From: Armigeres subalbatus
Taxonomy: Eukaryota; Arthropoda; Insecta; Diptera; Culicidae
NCBI RefSeq assembly: GCF_024139115.2
Contig: NC_085140.1
Coordinates: 314,281,259 to 314,345,258 of the forward strand
Length of the DNA stretch: 64,000 bases
Reading direction: 5' to 3'
In this document: one piece after another, positions 22,356-34,064 of the stretch
How positions within the stretch are numbered: position 1 is the stretch's first letter
How the letters are laid out: each line of letters starts with the position of its first letter
Position numbers and translations under genes: made by a program
The notes under the pieces: generated by a model
Told to the model about the DNA's origin: nothing
What the model saw: only the letters and a program-made list of their open reading frames with translations
Databases searched by the model: none

Positions 22356-22471
22356 GATATACCTACTAAAAGATAGCACCGTCATCGATCATAGTTCGCT
22401 AAAGCGGATAGATAACTGATCCGCTTTAGCGAACTATGGTCGATGACGGTGATGCTATCTTTTAGTATATC
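22356..22471. mobile_element. Foldback MITE with 53-bp arms and 9-base loop
   Basis: 22,356-22,409 and 22,419-22,471 are inverted copies (outer GATATAC/GTATATC, inner TTCGCTAAAGCGGAT / ATCCGCTTTAGCGAA) with only a few mismatches around the loop AGATAACTG. Confidence 0.9.
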
Positions 22472-22639
22472 GTAACGAGGTCCACTCGAAATTATTACAA
22501 AGAAAACGTTCTGATTTTTCGAAAACAAAACAATGCAACGTAAATGAAGAAATAGCTATTTTGTACTGAAACAAATAAGATATAGACCGACCATTTATTA
22601 CGTAAGGGATTTTTCTGGGATCTCCCTTGTAAGGGCCTA

Positions 22640-23690
22640 TATGAAACAATCATAAAGCACCTGGAAAAACGGCTGGCTTCGAAGCGCGAGGTGTTGCATA
22701 TCGGAGATTTTAAGACATAAACGATAACAAGTCTAGAAAAGATCAACGAGTGTTGCTGGACAAAACGCAGATCATGGTGCGGAAAGAAAGAAATTTTGTA
22801 GATGACAATCCATTGCAGATGTATGACAAACTTTTGAGGAAAACTGTTGTGTCATCCACTCCACCTAGTAGTAGTGCCCAAGTTGCACCGTTTGCTCATT
22901 TATAAACTATTGCAACAACCGCGAAGCTGATCATTAACTCCGCAACTGGTCCTGATTTCCGTTCAGCAGCAGAGAAGCACCGGCCCGTTCCCGCTGGACA
23001 GTGGCCATCTAGCGGCAAAACAGATGATAAAAAACTTTCCAGTTTGGCGGTGACCCGGAAGGTTGATCGCGATTTATTGCAGCATACGAACGCACTACAC
23101 AAATGTGCGCTTTCCGGAATGATGAACTACTGACGACCGTTTGAAGACTCTCTTCGGTAATCCGGAGTCCATCGTTGAGACCATGATTCAAAGGAATCGC
23201 ATGATGTCGCCGTCGAAGTCCGAGAAATTGGAGACAATCGTCGACTTTGGCGTTGCGGTAAAGAATCTTTGTACGACCATGCAAGTATGCCAGGAGAGAT
23301 GACGGAAGCTTTGTGCCAAGGGATTCGGGTCCGACCTCAAATCGGACAAGGAAGGCCGGAAGGATGAAGCGTTTGTTCATACACTTTCAACGTACGTGCC
23401 GAAATAGATGGACCACAAATGTTGCTCAACTTGAGAGAATGAGTGCATATTTCTAGAACAGTGTGGCAGTTTCTACGATATGTCACCAAATGCAAAATGG
23501 GCCTCAACCTCAATCGTGATGGCGAGAAACCTTCGCTGTGTATCTTATGGACTGGCAGACATGGCCGATGCGAGGAAGGGTCGATTGTGTTTACAGTGAT
23601 CGCCAGCGCAAAGACTCCAATGCCGGAGATACACACAGTGCGAAGCCTGGATCTTCCCACACAATCAGTGTCAGCTTCGATCTAGAAAAG
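22640..23690 (+). pseudogene. BEL/Pao-type LTR retrotransposon gag remnant
   Basis: The plus strand at about 23,135-23,300 reads LKTLFGNPESIVETMIQ, then SEKLETIVDFGVAVKNLCTT. This fits the conserved part of BEL/Pao Gag proteins (L...FG.PE.I...L.K, then KLE.L..F...V.NLC). Flanking translations are open only in pieces with several stops and frame changes. A cysteine-rich segment near 23,560-23,640 (RLCLQ...CRRYTQCEAW) could be the decayed zinc knuckle. No pol region or LTR was identified nearby. Family recognition is from memory of the motif; an alignment would decide it. Not functional. Confidence 0.55.
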
Positions 23691-23851
23691 CATTTTCAGC
23701 ACTTGTCAGATCTACTGATAGTCATACACTGCAGTACCGTCTCGGATTTTTTTTGGGTATCGACGGTATCATACGGCTACCATATCTGCCATTGCGACGT
23801 GCTGCATTCGGCTGTCAAGGACTTCTTTTTCATGGACAGCGTCGAAGTACT

Positions 23852-24035
23852 GTTTTGACTCAAATTCTGAACATGATTCATATTCCGAACACTCGTTTTT
23901 CAATAATCAATTCGACTTTATGCGGGAAATTCGTCACATAAGATCTTGAATAGGTTCGTAATTAACATCAACCGCACGAAAAAGAATCAAGTTTTAGGGC
24001 GATAAAACGACGCTGTTCGAAATAAGAGATATGTT
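23852..24035 (+). mobile_element. Diverged CCGTTTTGACTC MITE, right end lost
   Basis: TACTGTTTTGACTCAAATTC, then GAACATGATTCATATTCCGA, aligns with the left end of the intact copy at 52,256-52,468. The interior (TTCGTAAT..., AGTT..AGGGCG) follows weakly. The right TIR is no longer recognisable. Confidence 0.65.
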
Positions 24036-24476
24036 TGAGATTTTTTCGAAACAGCACACCTATGGAAGGCCGCTGATGTCCAAGGATGATTAATGAGCGA
24101 TGAAGTTGCTGCAAGTAATCACTGTTAGCAAAGAGAGAAGGTACGAGACCTGTCTACTGTGGCGATTTGATGTAGTATGGTTACCTGTGAGTAAAGTCAT
24201 GGCTATGTAGCGACACGATTGTTTATGTGAACGCGTGGGTCGTAATCATAAATCTCCTGAAGATTTGCTGGAGAACATTTACAGGGGCTAGTACACTCTG
24301 CAAAGTTAAAAAAAAAATATTTTTTTTTGCTTTCCTTTTTTAAGTGACTACTTTATCGTAAACACCATCCGATTTGTTCATGATACACTCTGTTCCAAAG
24401 TTACAGGCCGAAAAACGAAACAGTGCAGTAGTGTTCCGTGCGAAACGCAATTTCCCCTAAACTATGCCTTCAAAGT
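24036..24476. other. Unassigned DNA
   Basis: No gene seen. A poly-A/poly-T tract sits near 24,310. Confidence 0.5.
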
Positions 24477-24534
24477 CAAATTGTTGATTCAGTGTTATCT
24501 GTTGAGATGTAAACTAAATAAATGAAATGAATGA
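24477..24534 (+). mobile_element. 58-bp non-LTR retrotransposon tail with 13-bp target duplication
   Basis: The 13-base ATGCCTTCAAAGT occurs at 24,464-24,476 and again at 24,535-24,547. Between them lies AAATTGTTGATTCAGTGTTA through TAAATAAATGAAATGAATGA. This is the 3' end of the same element that lies inverted at 55,579. It is a severely 5'-truncated, target-primed insertion. Confidence 0.9.
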
Positions 24535-24648
24535 ATGCCTTCAAAGTTGGCGGACATCAAACTAAAAATCGTCTCGTCCGATTTAAACGCTTCTTGAATT
24601 TTTGATTCGACACATTTTGTTTCTGTCATCAAGGCTAGCTTAAGATAT

Positions 24649-24803
24649 CTTCACACCTCAGGAAAGTTCTCCGCCTGATTTTGGACCCCGTGCATTTTTA
24701 ATGATGCTGGGATTTTTATTTTCCCTGCCTAAATCCCGAAAACATCGCATAAGTAAAAAGACAGGGTGAAAAAATCCGCGGACCAAATTCCCGAGGTGTG
24801 AAG
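24649..24803. mobile_element. 155-bp TIR MITE
   Basis: The ends CTTCACACCTCAGGAA and TTCCCGAGGTGTGAAG are inverted with one mismatch. Flanking AAGGCTAGCTT and AGCTACCTT suggest the repeat extends outward. No coding capacity. Confidence 0.75.
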
Positions 24804-25022
24804 CTACCTTTAACGAGGAAACATTTATTGAAAAAGAATAGACTTATATTTTTCGTGTAACCCTTTTCGGAAATCGGCACCACTGACACTGTCGATACTA
24901 GTACCTGGCCAGTACCGGTACCATTAAGCCTTGAATGGCAAACAGTAAAAATTACTTTGGACTAATCAGAATAAGTTTTTACTCTTTCTCCCATTCTTGT
25001 TAACTCAAAAACAGAACATTAA

Positions 25023-25118
25023 GGGCCAATTTCTTCACCTCCGCTTAACTCTTAAGCGGTGCTTACCCATACGCCTAAATCTGGTTTAAGTAATACGCGG
25101 AGGTGAAGAAATCGGCCC
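25023..25118. mobile_element. Tourist-like MITE with TAA duplication
   Basis: The ends GGGCCAATTTCTTCACCTCC and inverted GGGCCGATTTCTTCACCTCC are flanked by TAA on each side (25,020-25,022 and 25,119-25,121). GGGCC ends with a 3-bp TAA/TTA target fit PIF/Harbinger-type MITEs. Total length is 96 bp. Confidence 0.85.
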
Positions 25119-25151
25119 TAAGCCAGATATTTGAGCTAAGTGATACTTTAA

Positions 25152-25417
25152 CCACAGACAAACAGGCGTTAGAACAGTTAGAACGTTTTCCTGAATAATT
25201 CAACGCTCAGTTACTCTGTTACCACCTTGTGGTCATGTTGCATAAAATAAAGTTTAGTATGACTATGTCAACAGAAGGCGCTACAGTGAAATGTCAAACA
25301 ATAAGAAATACGATGCGCGCATCTCTGAATGTAAAACTCGCAATCAGCTTATTTTAAACGGCTCTTGAGTTTAAGGTCGATGCAGATTTCTTCAATGTTA
25401 CGTCTGATTGTCTGTGG
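25152..25417. mobile_element. TTAA-flanked MITE with CCACAGACAA ends
   Basis: The ends CCACAGACAAACAGGCG and inverted CCACAGACAATCAGACG are flanked by TTAA at 25,148-25,151 and 25,418-25,421. A TTAA duplication is the hallmark of piggyBac-type transposition. The 266-bp interior has no transposase. Confidence 0.8.
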
Positions 25418-25642
25418 TTAAGTCTACTCTTTGCTTCTATTGTGAATTAAGCACAAATTAAGGTAATTGCGTTTGAAAAAAAATGAAGAATTAAGAAAAC
25501 AAAACCTAAATGAATCTCCGTTGGAAGCGGTAAAATTGTTTCACAGATTAAATCAAGGGTTTCGCAAATAAAACTGCTAACAGTCGGAGAGACAAAAGTT
25601 TGTTTGTTATAAATCTTCTCCGACAACAAATGGAGTTTAGCC

Positions 25643-25960
25643 ATCGAGCAAGTGCTTGTTTCAGTCGTCGGGAAAATAATAAAATATCAATTTCGTTTTC
25701 GGTGGCTCATGCGCATGTATTGCGCTTTACTTGGGTCGAAACAAGCGCGATCTCCAATAGTTTGTGGTAGCCATCGAGCAAGTAAGTGCAGTGCGTGTTT
25801 TATTCATCGGGAAAATAAAAAATACCAATATCTATTTGGTGCTCGGTAGCTCATGCGCATGTATTGCGCTTTGCTCCGGTCGAGACAAGTGCGATCTTCA
25901 ATTGTTTGCAGCAGCTATCGGGCAAGTAAGTACAAAGTGCTGAGCGTTTGGTCGTCTAAT
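25643..25960. repeat. Tandem repeat, 130-144-bp unit, about 2.3 copies
   Basis: CTCATGCGCATGTATTGCGC occurs 144 bp apart. ATCGAGCAAG-type starts lie at 25,643, 25,773 and 25,917. The array sits just upstream of R1 copy 2, so it may be part of the same retroelement's untranslated region. Short frames here follow from the repeat. Confidence 0.75.
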
Positions 25961-26054
25961 TCGCGATTTTCCCCAGTTTTCATATGCTGCCGGGAGTGCA
26001 TGGTTACCTTTTTTCTCGTGGCGAGACAGCGAATAAGTGTTATTTTCCATCCCA

Positions 26055-26210
26055 TAGACCGCATCACTTACCGAAGTGAATCCAGATAAATTATCCCTTG
26101 TAACTAAAACGATATTCTATCCCAAGACAATCGTGGAAATGCAGAGGTATACTCGGTCTCTAGTAGCAACGAGAGTCGGACTAACAATCCTTCCCTTCCT
26201 TTATGACATT
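26055..26210 (+). repeat. Dispersed repeat R1, copy 2
   Basis: Contains GCATCACTTACCGAAGTGAA, GTGGAAATGCAGAGG, CTCGGTCTCTAG and AATCCTTCCCTTCC in the same order as the copy at 8,755-8,925. Confidence 0.7.
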
Positions 26211-27919
26211 ATGCAGTCATAATGCTCAATGCCCAAAAAAAAATCTTATCCGAAAACAAATGTGTTTTTGTATTCAGTTCTGTAAAATATCGTTCAATTC
26301 CTTAAAAACTGCGCAGTGAATTGAGTCACTTGTATGTGATATCGCTTTCCAAGTCTATTCAGTAAAGTAGAAACCTTGGGGAATGGAAAACTTTTCAAGG
26401 AAATTATGCAGAGCTTTTTAGTGGAATGTCAAAAATCGGTGGGATAATTCAGTATTTATTCGCAAAAAGACTGAAAACATATTGATAATCAATAAGTGAT
26501 TTTGAAAGAGGCGGCCGGCGTTTGTGTAGGGCCAAGGGCGTCTGGTTCCGGTAGATTCGGTACTGTGTAATTTTGGCGATTTTCTATTATTTTCTCTTCA
26601 GACAACTTTTTTTGTTTATTTATTTTAACAGCCACGCTTCTCGCACCCCAAGGTGTCCGAAAGAATTATAAAAAAAATTAGTAATATGACCAGACGTCCG
26701 TGTTTCGCGGGACGCTGCATTTTTCAAATTTGTTTTTAAAAGTTATACTAATTTATGCAGCCTTACAAATATGTATTTTAAAATATTGTTTTATGTCAAA
26801 ATTTATGCGGAAGACACTATTAATATTGGCGTGTTTTTGTTCTGGCCAGTGACGTAAAACCGATAGCGTTTCGCAGGACGCTTGCTGGTAACTTTAAAAT
26901 AAAGACATATTGAATTGAAATACCAGACTATAATCGAATTGAATGTGCTTTGAAACTCTATGGTTTTATCTTTTTCATAGTAAAAACTTAAAGTTTATCA
27001 TTTAGTACTCGTTCTGTTACTGATTTTTACATTCAATGATGAATTCTGTTGTTGGTCGATTTTCATAATATTTTGCTGTGTAGTTATTAGTTTCTCGTTA
27101 ATTAACCACCTCATGTCGCTAAATAGCATTGCAATCATTTCTAAAACCGAACTGATCCAGAAAGTGCCAGAATTTAACACCGGAATCAAAGTCAAACAGT
27201 AATCAAACTCAGACTAGAGTCTATCAATCTCTAAGACTCAGTACTGTAAAAATCACAGCTTCCAAACTCATAGCACAGACGGCAGAGGTACAAATATTTA
27301 TTTTTCGATTAACATAACATTAGAGAAATTATGCTTCTTATGTCCAGCCCTCGGTATATCATACCGGACCCACGGACCGGTCAACACCGAAGGAACGCGA
27401 TTCGAGTGGTTTGAATCGGAACCATCCAAAAGATGATGATAAGCTGCTTTGTTGCTGGGCTGCGCTGCGTGTTTTGTTTTCAGCTTTCATTCCATTCTAA
27501 TCGCAAATAGGCTCAGCACGACGATATGATGGGAATTGTTTAGACTGGTCCAACCTTCTGATACCGCCCCGTCTAGCGGGGTGAGAATGGGTCATCGCTC
27601 GCATGGGGTAATCGGAAGTCGACGATGGTCGTAAACATGTTTTATAATTCAGTGTTATCGTTCTTGTAGTTATGAAATTCCAAGCATCAAAAATCGTTGA
27701 AACTTTGACCAAGTCTCATTAACAGCTCATTTGAAGTACTGGGGTCCTCAAATTTTGGAAGTTCATCTCGAAACTTCACCACTCCATGAATTGGTCTAAT
27801 GGGAATGATGTGTGAAAATGAGTTCGCTCGCGGAGGTGTAGGAGGTTTTCGAATCACGAGCACCGAATGTTATAATTATATTCCAAATAGAAGATTAACA
27901 GTATTTTGCTTCCATTTAG
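26211..27919. other. Unassigned DNA upstream of a possible exon
   Basis: AT-rich to about 27,350, then GC-richer. No family-level protein similarity noticed. A weak pair of GTTTCGC.GGACG motifs at about 26,700 and 26,865 may be decayed repeat. Confidence 0.4.
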
Positions 27920-28161
27920 CTGGAGGCGGGATGAGGCGAAGGTTTCGCCCGGAGCGATCCACTCGGGAGGCGTCGTGGGAGCTGTGGAAAGTTTGGCATG
28001 AAATTGATAAAATGCCACGCATGGATGAGTTCAGTCAGTCAGTGGCGGTAGCCCGCGCGAGGGAAGCCATTGCGGCACAATTGGATTCGAGACGGACGCG
28101 CTCCTATGATCTAGATCAGGGAGAAGTTGGGATGTTGTGTGGCACAGCGCCAGCCGGCTGA
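27920..28161 (+). CDS. Candidate terminal coding exon, function unknown
   Basis: A pyrimidine-rich run ending TTTGCTTCCATTTAG at 27,919 resembles a 3' splice site. The following frame stays open to TGA at 28,161. Its product includes RRRFRPERSTREASWELWKV and WHEIDKMPRMDEFSQSVAVA, then an arginine/alanine-rich segment and a short acidic stretch ending GTAPAG. The mixture of charged and aromatic residues looks more protein-like than other frames here. The frame is also open upstream of the acceptor, to about 27,799. I recognise no domain. No upstream exon or donor could be tied to it, so this may be a chance frame. Confidence 0.3.
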
Positions 28162-31100
28162 TCGAGCGGCGATGCTGGATAGGAATTACGTGCGGTAATT
28201 TTCCACATTTAGCTGCCAGGGGTTAATTGTTGCCTGGTTTGGTTGTTGGATGTGGGGTTTTCTTTTTTTCGCATACGGGAGATGACGCATTCGTGTAGAA
28301 GCGAAACGTACGGGAGGCGCCACTGTTTGAAACAGCAGCTTGCGTTGTTACTGCAGATGCTGTTTCGAATATGGGAGAAATAGTTCGAGGCCAAATAGAT
28401 TTAGGTTCTGAAGGTCATGTCTGATAGTGATTCAAGAAATTCCTTTCAGATGCAAGAAATTTTAAAATTTTTTATTTTTTCAAAATGGTTGAAGAGGTTT
28501 CAGCGAAACCCATACGTAAAATTTGATTTTTAGTATCGACAGAAAAAGTACGAGGGCGTCAAGAATTTGTGATTTCAGTGAAAATTGGACCGGCAGCGAT
28601 GTTTATGCTTGGATGAGCTCAGAAAATCGGAACGAAAACAATTCGCTCATCCGTTCAACGACTCTAGGAACAAACCCCAATTAGGCCCACCCAAAAACGG
28701 GTAACCTGCATAATCTCCGAGCAAGCGTTACCAAACCACCATCGATATCCCGTTTAAGAGGATTGCCCCCGTTCATAATCAGCGCAAGGTTTTGCCCCTG
28801 TAGTTATTTTATCGCTTGATCATCGTGTGATTCGTGAACCACTAATTAGCCGTAGCAAATCACTTTTGTCACACACACACATACAGACATACTGGAATGA
28901 ACTTCCACACGCATGGCATCCGCGTGCAGCAGCTTGCATGCCAAGATTGATTGATTTTGGTGCGGTGCGGAGTCTATTTGGTAAGCCCGCCCGTCGCCAT
29001 CGGCTTAATATGCCCCCGTTGTTGCGTTGTCTTCTGAGACCGGGTGCGTGCCAAACTGCCAAGTGCCTCAATAGCCTAATTTTGTGCCGTCGTCACAACA
29101 CGGCAGCAACCACTGGCACTGGATCATTTTTCAAATCCCTTTTGTTTTGCCTCTCGCGTAACTCGTAAATTGAGTCGACCACACGTTGATCTACAGACAA
29201 ATAGACCCAAACGTTATATGTGATCGAAGTGAATGACATTTTTCCAACAAGCTTCTCATAAAATGCTATTTACTACTCATCAAAAACTCATGCATGATTT
29301 TCTCGTTCAAAATCAGAGATTTTTGAAGATTAAAAATAATAATTGTGTCACATTCAAACGATGCTTTGGGTTTGCATAAAATAAATTTTACTTATTGTGA
29401 TGATAATTGCAAACAAACATAAGAAATATAAGAAATTATAATCCTACGATCAAGTTTTAACTAAAGTATCGTCTGTTTGCCTATGGCCGATCAATCGCAA
29501 GATTAGTGTCGGTGTGTGCGCGGTGGTATGATGAATTTGACACGAAACGCATTTGCTGCTGCCGTTGCTGCTACTTCACGTATGTGAGCAGGAGCCTTGC
29601 GATCATCAAACAGATGTGACCGAAAACGAAAATCTCGTTTCGACCGAGTGGCTGCGGTTATTATGGGCAACCGCTAGGTAAGTCTAATAACCATCATCTT
29701 GCGGCCACCTGACATGGCGACGCGGAATACTTGCTGGGCTGACTGCTGGGAGCCTTGGTCAATTGTCGCGCATTTGTCTGCTCCAGCTGCCGCCGCGCCG
29801 TCGTGGTGCTTTTCTCAGCTGCGGGTCCGAGCCAAGTGTCCAAGCGTGAATTAGGTTTTTTTTTTGCTCATTTCGTTTTCGGACTAGCAAAGTGTTGCTA
29901 TTTTGAAAAATTGCTCCCAATTTGTCAACGTCCGAATGTGTAAGTACGACCACGACGATTTGTGCGAAGATTGCGACTCTGTTGCATCAGAGTAAGAAAA
30001 CCACCAGGGTTTCCCAATACCAGTTTGTAACTCTTTGTGACTCACATCAGCTGATTCGAATGAGAGTTGCGTGGCGTCCTCGGGAAGCAAGCGGTATTAA
30101 ACCGCCGCTGGGCGCGCTGAAAACTGTGTCAACTCGATGGCCACACTCGAGATCGATCAATTCAAGCTGGGCATCAACGATACCGACCGAAAACAAACCT
30201 AGAGCCATTGCGAGAGGGTGTGATCCGCGCTATTCCAAGAAGCACCTGACCAGCCATAACTCTTGCCTCGCCATGACCTCGGTTAGCTGCACCCTACACC
30301 ACCGTAGCGAATAGTACATCGCCTCGCCATAGTCGGATTGCCCCTTGCGAGAAGAAAGATTCCGCCGACTCGATTACCATAAATTTCACCGGGCGAAAAC
30401 AATCGCGCAAATATTTTATCGCAAACGCATCTTCCCTTGTTTGGGAAACTTCACGAGCGCCCGCTTGCTCTGGACGCATGTGAAGATCCCTCTCGTCGTC
30501 GTCATCGTTGTCGCAATCGCACGTAACACTTCGTCGAAGACTCTATGGTCTTGACCGGAGGAGCCGCGCCGGGGGTTGGCGAAAGTTCCAAGTCCGAGTC
30601 TCACATTTCACCAGCATCGGGCCGGGCAGAAGAAGATTGTGGGTGCGCGATAAGGTCCCAAGATTTGTTGCTGCCCATGATCTTCAGAGCTGAATTTCCG
30701 AGACGTTCTCGATCCCCGCTCTGCGGGTGGGTTTATTCGAAGCTCCACCAGCAACGGGAACTGGGCAGCTACGAGCAACCACTAACTTCACTCTTAATTT
30801 AAAGTCTAATCAATTTAATTTCTTAATTTCTGACTCGTTTGCTTTTTCGGGTTGAAATTCTTACCTTGCAAGATCCCAATCGGACGCCACGAGTATTTAA
30901 ATGCATCGTCCCGAACGCATATATGTGTTAAGGCTTCTTGGTTGCTGTCGTTGTCGTCGACGACGACGACGATGACGATGTGAATGTTTCGGAAGAGTCG
31001 TCGAGTCAAGTGCCGATTCGAATCAACAGATTTCGAGGAAGCAAATTTTTCTCACGCGAAGCCGAGAACCAACACCAAGGCGAGCCTTGAAGCACCCGCG

Positions 31101-32264
31101 CTCGATGAACGTTTTCCGACCGAAGAAGAGTGGAAAGAAGTAATGCTTTTTCGTTGATGTTGCTGCTGCTGCTGTTGATGCTCGCGTTTATAGCGTTCTT
31201 TGAAGACTGGCACTGCGAGGTCGAGAATAAAAGCGTCAATTAATTAGGCCATGACCAACAAATTTTAATGGAGTTCCATAGTGCGGCGTAGTGTGTGCAG
31301 TGCACGCTGGCCATGGTCACCATCGAGGCTTTACCCCGATCCTCGGCAGAATGGTGCAGACAAAAGCAGTAAAAGCTTTCTCGACATCTCGGGCAGCATC
31401 ATCGGCGTGATTGCATCGCGGTGCTGCTGCAGTAATCGTTCAATTACAACGCCTTTTCGGAAGCAGGGTACGGGTGCATTTCGAATGAATAGGAAATGAG
31501 GAGCGAGTAGCTCGATCAGGGCTAATGGTTAGAAGCCGGCTGAGGCGCATTAATTGGGCGCGATTGAGTCAGACAATCTCCAATCTCGGAATCACAGTCC
31601 AATTAGGGTGTTTACTCTATTTAGGATGTGAAATTGGTCCAAAAATGCGAAGGCTCAAACATGTTTATGAGAAGGACGATCAGTAAGATCTCAATAAAAC
31701 GTGATCTTTCTATTTCAATTATATGAATTATATGAACAGACAAATTTGTTAATACGATTTTTAGACTAAGACCCAAAGAAAATAAAGAATCGAATTGATA
31801 AAGTGGTGTGCTCTTCACATTCGATTGCTCATGCATTACCCGATTTTTTATATTTTGCGGTTTTATTGTAAATTTTCTACCCTTTATCAAAATAAATTTT
31901 GACGACGAACACCCCACGATACTTGTCTAGAAGGAGAATCACAGGCGTGAGTGCATCAATCCGTTCGTGATGGAGGAAAGCTAATTCGACAGCAGAACGA
32001 GTTGTGCCGATGCCGGCAGCAGTACAGGAGGAATCAATTGAGACTTCTATTGGTGGCAATTAACCCTCCCCTATTTGTCACTCGCGCGGTGATTGGATGC
32101 TGGTGGTCTGGGATGTAGTGGGAGTTGATTACGGTTTGTTGTCTACTTTGAATGTTTGATATTTGATTGAGTTCAAGCAGTATTTAATGGATGACTTGCA
32201 ACAAGTCTAGTTTTGCAAGCACAGTATTTCTCACTTTTCTGATATAATCTGACTGAATGTTGTT
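28162..32264. other. GC-richer, largely non-repetitive DNA without assignable genes
   Basis: Several frames of 60-130 codons (28,827-29,168; 29,922-30,314; 30,545-30,802) overlap frames on the other strand and show no family similarity. A consensus-like donor, CTAG/GTAAGT, lies at about 29,674-29,683. A (GTC)/(GAC) run with the palindrome GTCGTCGACGAC lies near 30,955, and CAG/CTG-type triplets near 31,155. It may be untranslated exon, promoter or conserved non-coding DNA. Confidence 0.4.
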
Positions 32265-32335
32265 TGGCCGAAAGCATTTTGTTTAATGTAGCACCGTTAC
32301 GTTCGTATGCCATTTGGCCAAACAGTTGATTTTTT
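32265..32335 (+). repeat. Short 17-bp TTCGGCC-type array
   Basis: Contains GTTTGGCCGAAAG and CATTTGGCCAAACAG, in the GGCCGAA orientation. It starts the composite block that runs to about 37,090. Confidence 0.7.
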
Positions 32336-32344
32336 CTTATTCTA

Positions 32345-32645
32345 TGTGAAGTGAGAATTTGGACTAGAGAATTAATTAACAAGAAGCAAAAATTGTGAAA
32401 CAAGTGGAAGAGAAATGAAAAGTAAAAAGTGAAAAATCAGTCTTTTGTTTTATTTTTTCCCTTGTTGCAATTGGAAGTGAGAAGAAAGATGTGAGAAATG
32501 TGATTTCTTACTTATCACAGTGAGAATGGAGAAGTGAGAATTAAAATTTACGAAATAAAATTGATCACTTCTCATTTCACATCTCACTACTGGTTATTAA
32601 CTTCTTTTTTTTATAGTGAGAAGCTAGAAGTGAGATGTTTGATAT
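32345..32645. repeat. GTGAGAAG array, second locus
   Basis: Degenerate GTGAGAA/GAGAAGTGAGAA units and the complements CTTCTCATTTCAC and ATCTCACTACT, like the core at 20,155-20,645. Confidence 0.75.
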
Positions 32646-32659
32646 GACAAGTTTGAAGT

Positions 32660-33215
32660 TATCAGGAGAAAGGCAAACAGAAACATTAAGACAGGGGAAG
32701 AAGAAAGGAGACTAATGAAGAAAGAAAGGATATGAAATGAGAAATATTAAAATAATAATTGAAAAGATGAAAAAAGAAGAAAGAAATAATAGGAAAAAAG
32801 TTTTAAAAAAATCCAATAATGAAGGAGAAAGAAGAAAAGAGGAAGAGCTTAGCTTAACTTAATTGACCGCCCGTAGTTAAGAAAGAAGAAATGAAGATAC
32901 AAGAATGAAGCAAAATTAAAGAAAATTAAATAAATAAAAACGAATGCTAAAAAAGGGAAATGGAGGTTATAAGAAACCGTGAATATAGAAGAACGTAATT
33001 GCGAAAGGGAATAAGGAGCAAACGATAGAGAAAAAGAGAAAGAAGATAAAAGAAAGAATAAAAAATATGAAGAAATAGAAAAAAAAGAAGAATGTAAAAA
33101 GAAGTGAGAGAAAAGAAGAAAGAAAGAAAAAAGAAGGAAATAAAAGAAAAAGAAGTAAAAAAAATAATAAAGAGGAAATAAGGAAGAAAAAATGAGCAAA
33201 AAAGGGGGAAGAAAC
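32660..33215. repeat. Polypurine tract, about 555 bp
   Basis: The plus strand is almost entirely A and G (GAAGAAAG, AAAAGAAGAA). Long minus-strand frames rich in Phe, Leu and Ser (32,849-33,264) simply reflect TTC/TTT/CTT codons and are not genes. A fragment with GCTTAGCTTAACTTAATTGA near 32,850 resembles the start of the repeat at 41,724. Confidence 0.85.
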
Positions 33216-33224
33216 TCATGCGTT

Positions 33225-33690
33225 CAAAAACTATTCGGCTGAATGCCGCTTGGCCGAATAACACGTTAGGCTGAAAGTCGTCTAGCTTAATCGTATTTGG
33301 CCGAATTGGACGTTTGGTAGAAAGGGTAACATGACATATGGCCGAAAATTTAGTTCAGCAGAACCAGTCATTTGGCCAAAAAGTCGTTTGGTCGAATAGG
33401 TCATTGGGATGAGAATGCCAGAAAAAGGAATGGTAGAAAAAAGCTATTTGGCCGAAAATGTCATTTTCCAGAACGGGTCATACCGAACAGGTCATGTGCC
33501 CGAAAAAGTCGTTTGACTGAATAGGTCCTTTTGGCCGAAAAATACGTGTTGTTGATGTGATCATTTCGCTCAAAGGGCCGTTTGGCACAATTGGCTATTT
33601 GGCTGAATGGATCGTACGACCGTAAATGTCGTTTGTTGAACGGGTAATTTGGCCAAAAATGACGTTTGACCGAACAATTGTGAATCTGAT
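33225..33690 (+). repeat. 17-bp TTCGGCC-type array, GGCCGAA orientation
   Basis: More than 20 degenerate units, for example TTGGCCGAAAATGTCATTT and GTCGTTTGACTGAATAGG. It faces the oppositely oriented array at 36,228-36,372. Confidence 0.8.
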
Positions 33691-33829
33691 TAATGATGAT
33701 TGCGAAGAACTTAAATAAAAACTCCCTCTAAAATTTTTTATTAATTTTATTGTTTTGTTGTTTTTTTTTTAAATTTGCTTTTTATTTGTCGTTCTTTATT
33801 AATTGTTTTGTGGATTTTTTTTTAAATTT

Positions 33830-33975
33830 TATTTGGAGAAAAATATTTATTATATAAAAATTATGTATTTTTTTCGTGGAACATTTCAATTACTTTTTGG
33901 AAAAAAATTCTTTTATAATTGCAATTTTTGCTTTTGAAAGTGCTAATTTATTTTTGTTTTGTAGTTAATTCTTCC
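33830..33975 (+). repeat. AT-rich module, third copy
   Basis: TTTTCGTGGAACATTT, TAATTGCAATTTTTGCTTTT and AAAGTGCTAATTTATTTTTG match the reverse complement of 17,670-18,098. Here it is a single arm next to the 1.88-kb foldback. Confidence 0.65.
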
Positions 33976-34064
33976 GTTTACGAAGAAGACGAGCTTAGTA
34001 CTTTCCATTTGATTCCACTACGTTTTGTTATCTTTGCAGAAGTCGGGTCAAGTACGAGACACTG

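Noticed and set aside
32849..33264. Overlapping 105- and 116-codon minus frames resembling membrane proteins
   Set aside because: Hydrophobic only because the strand is TTC/TTT/CTT-rich; repeat-derived.
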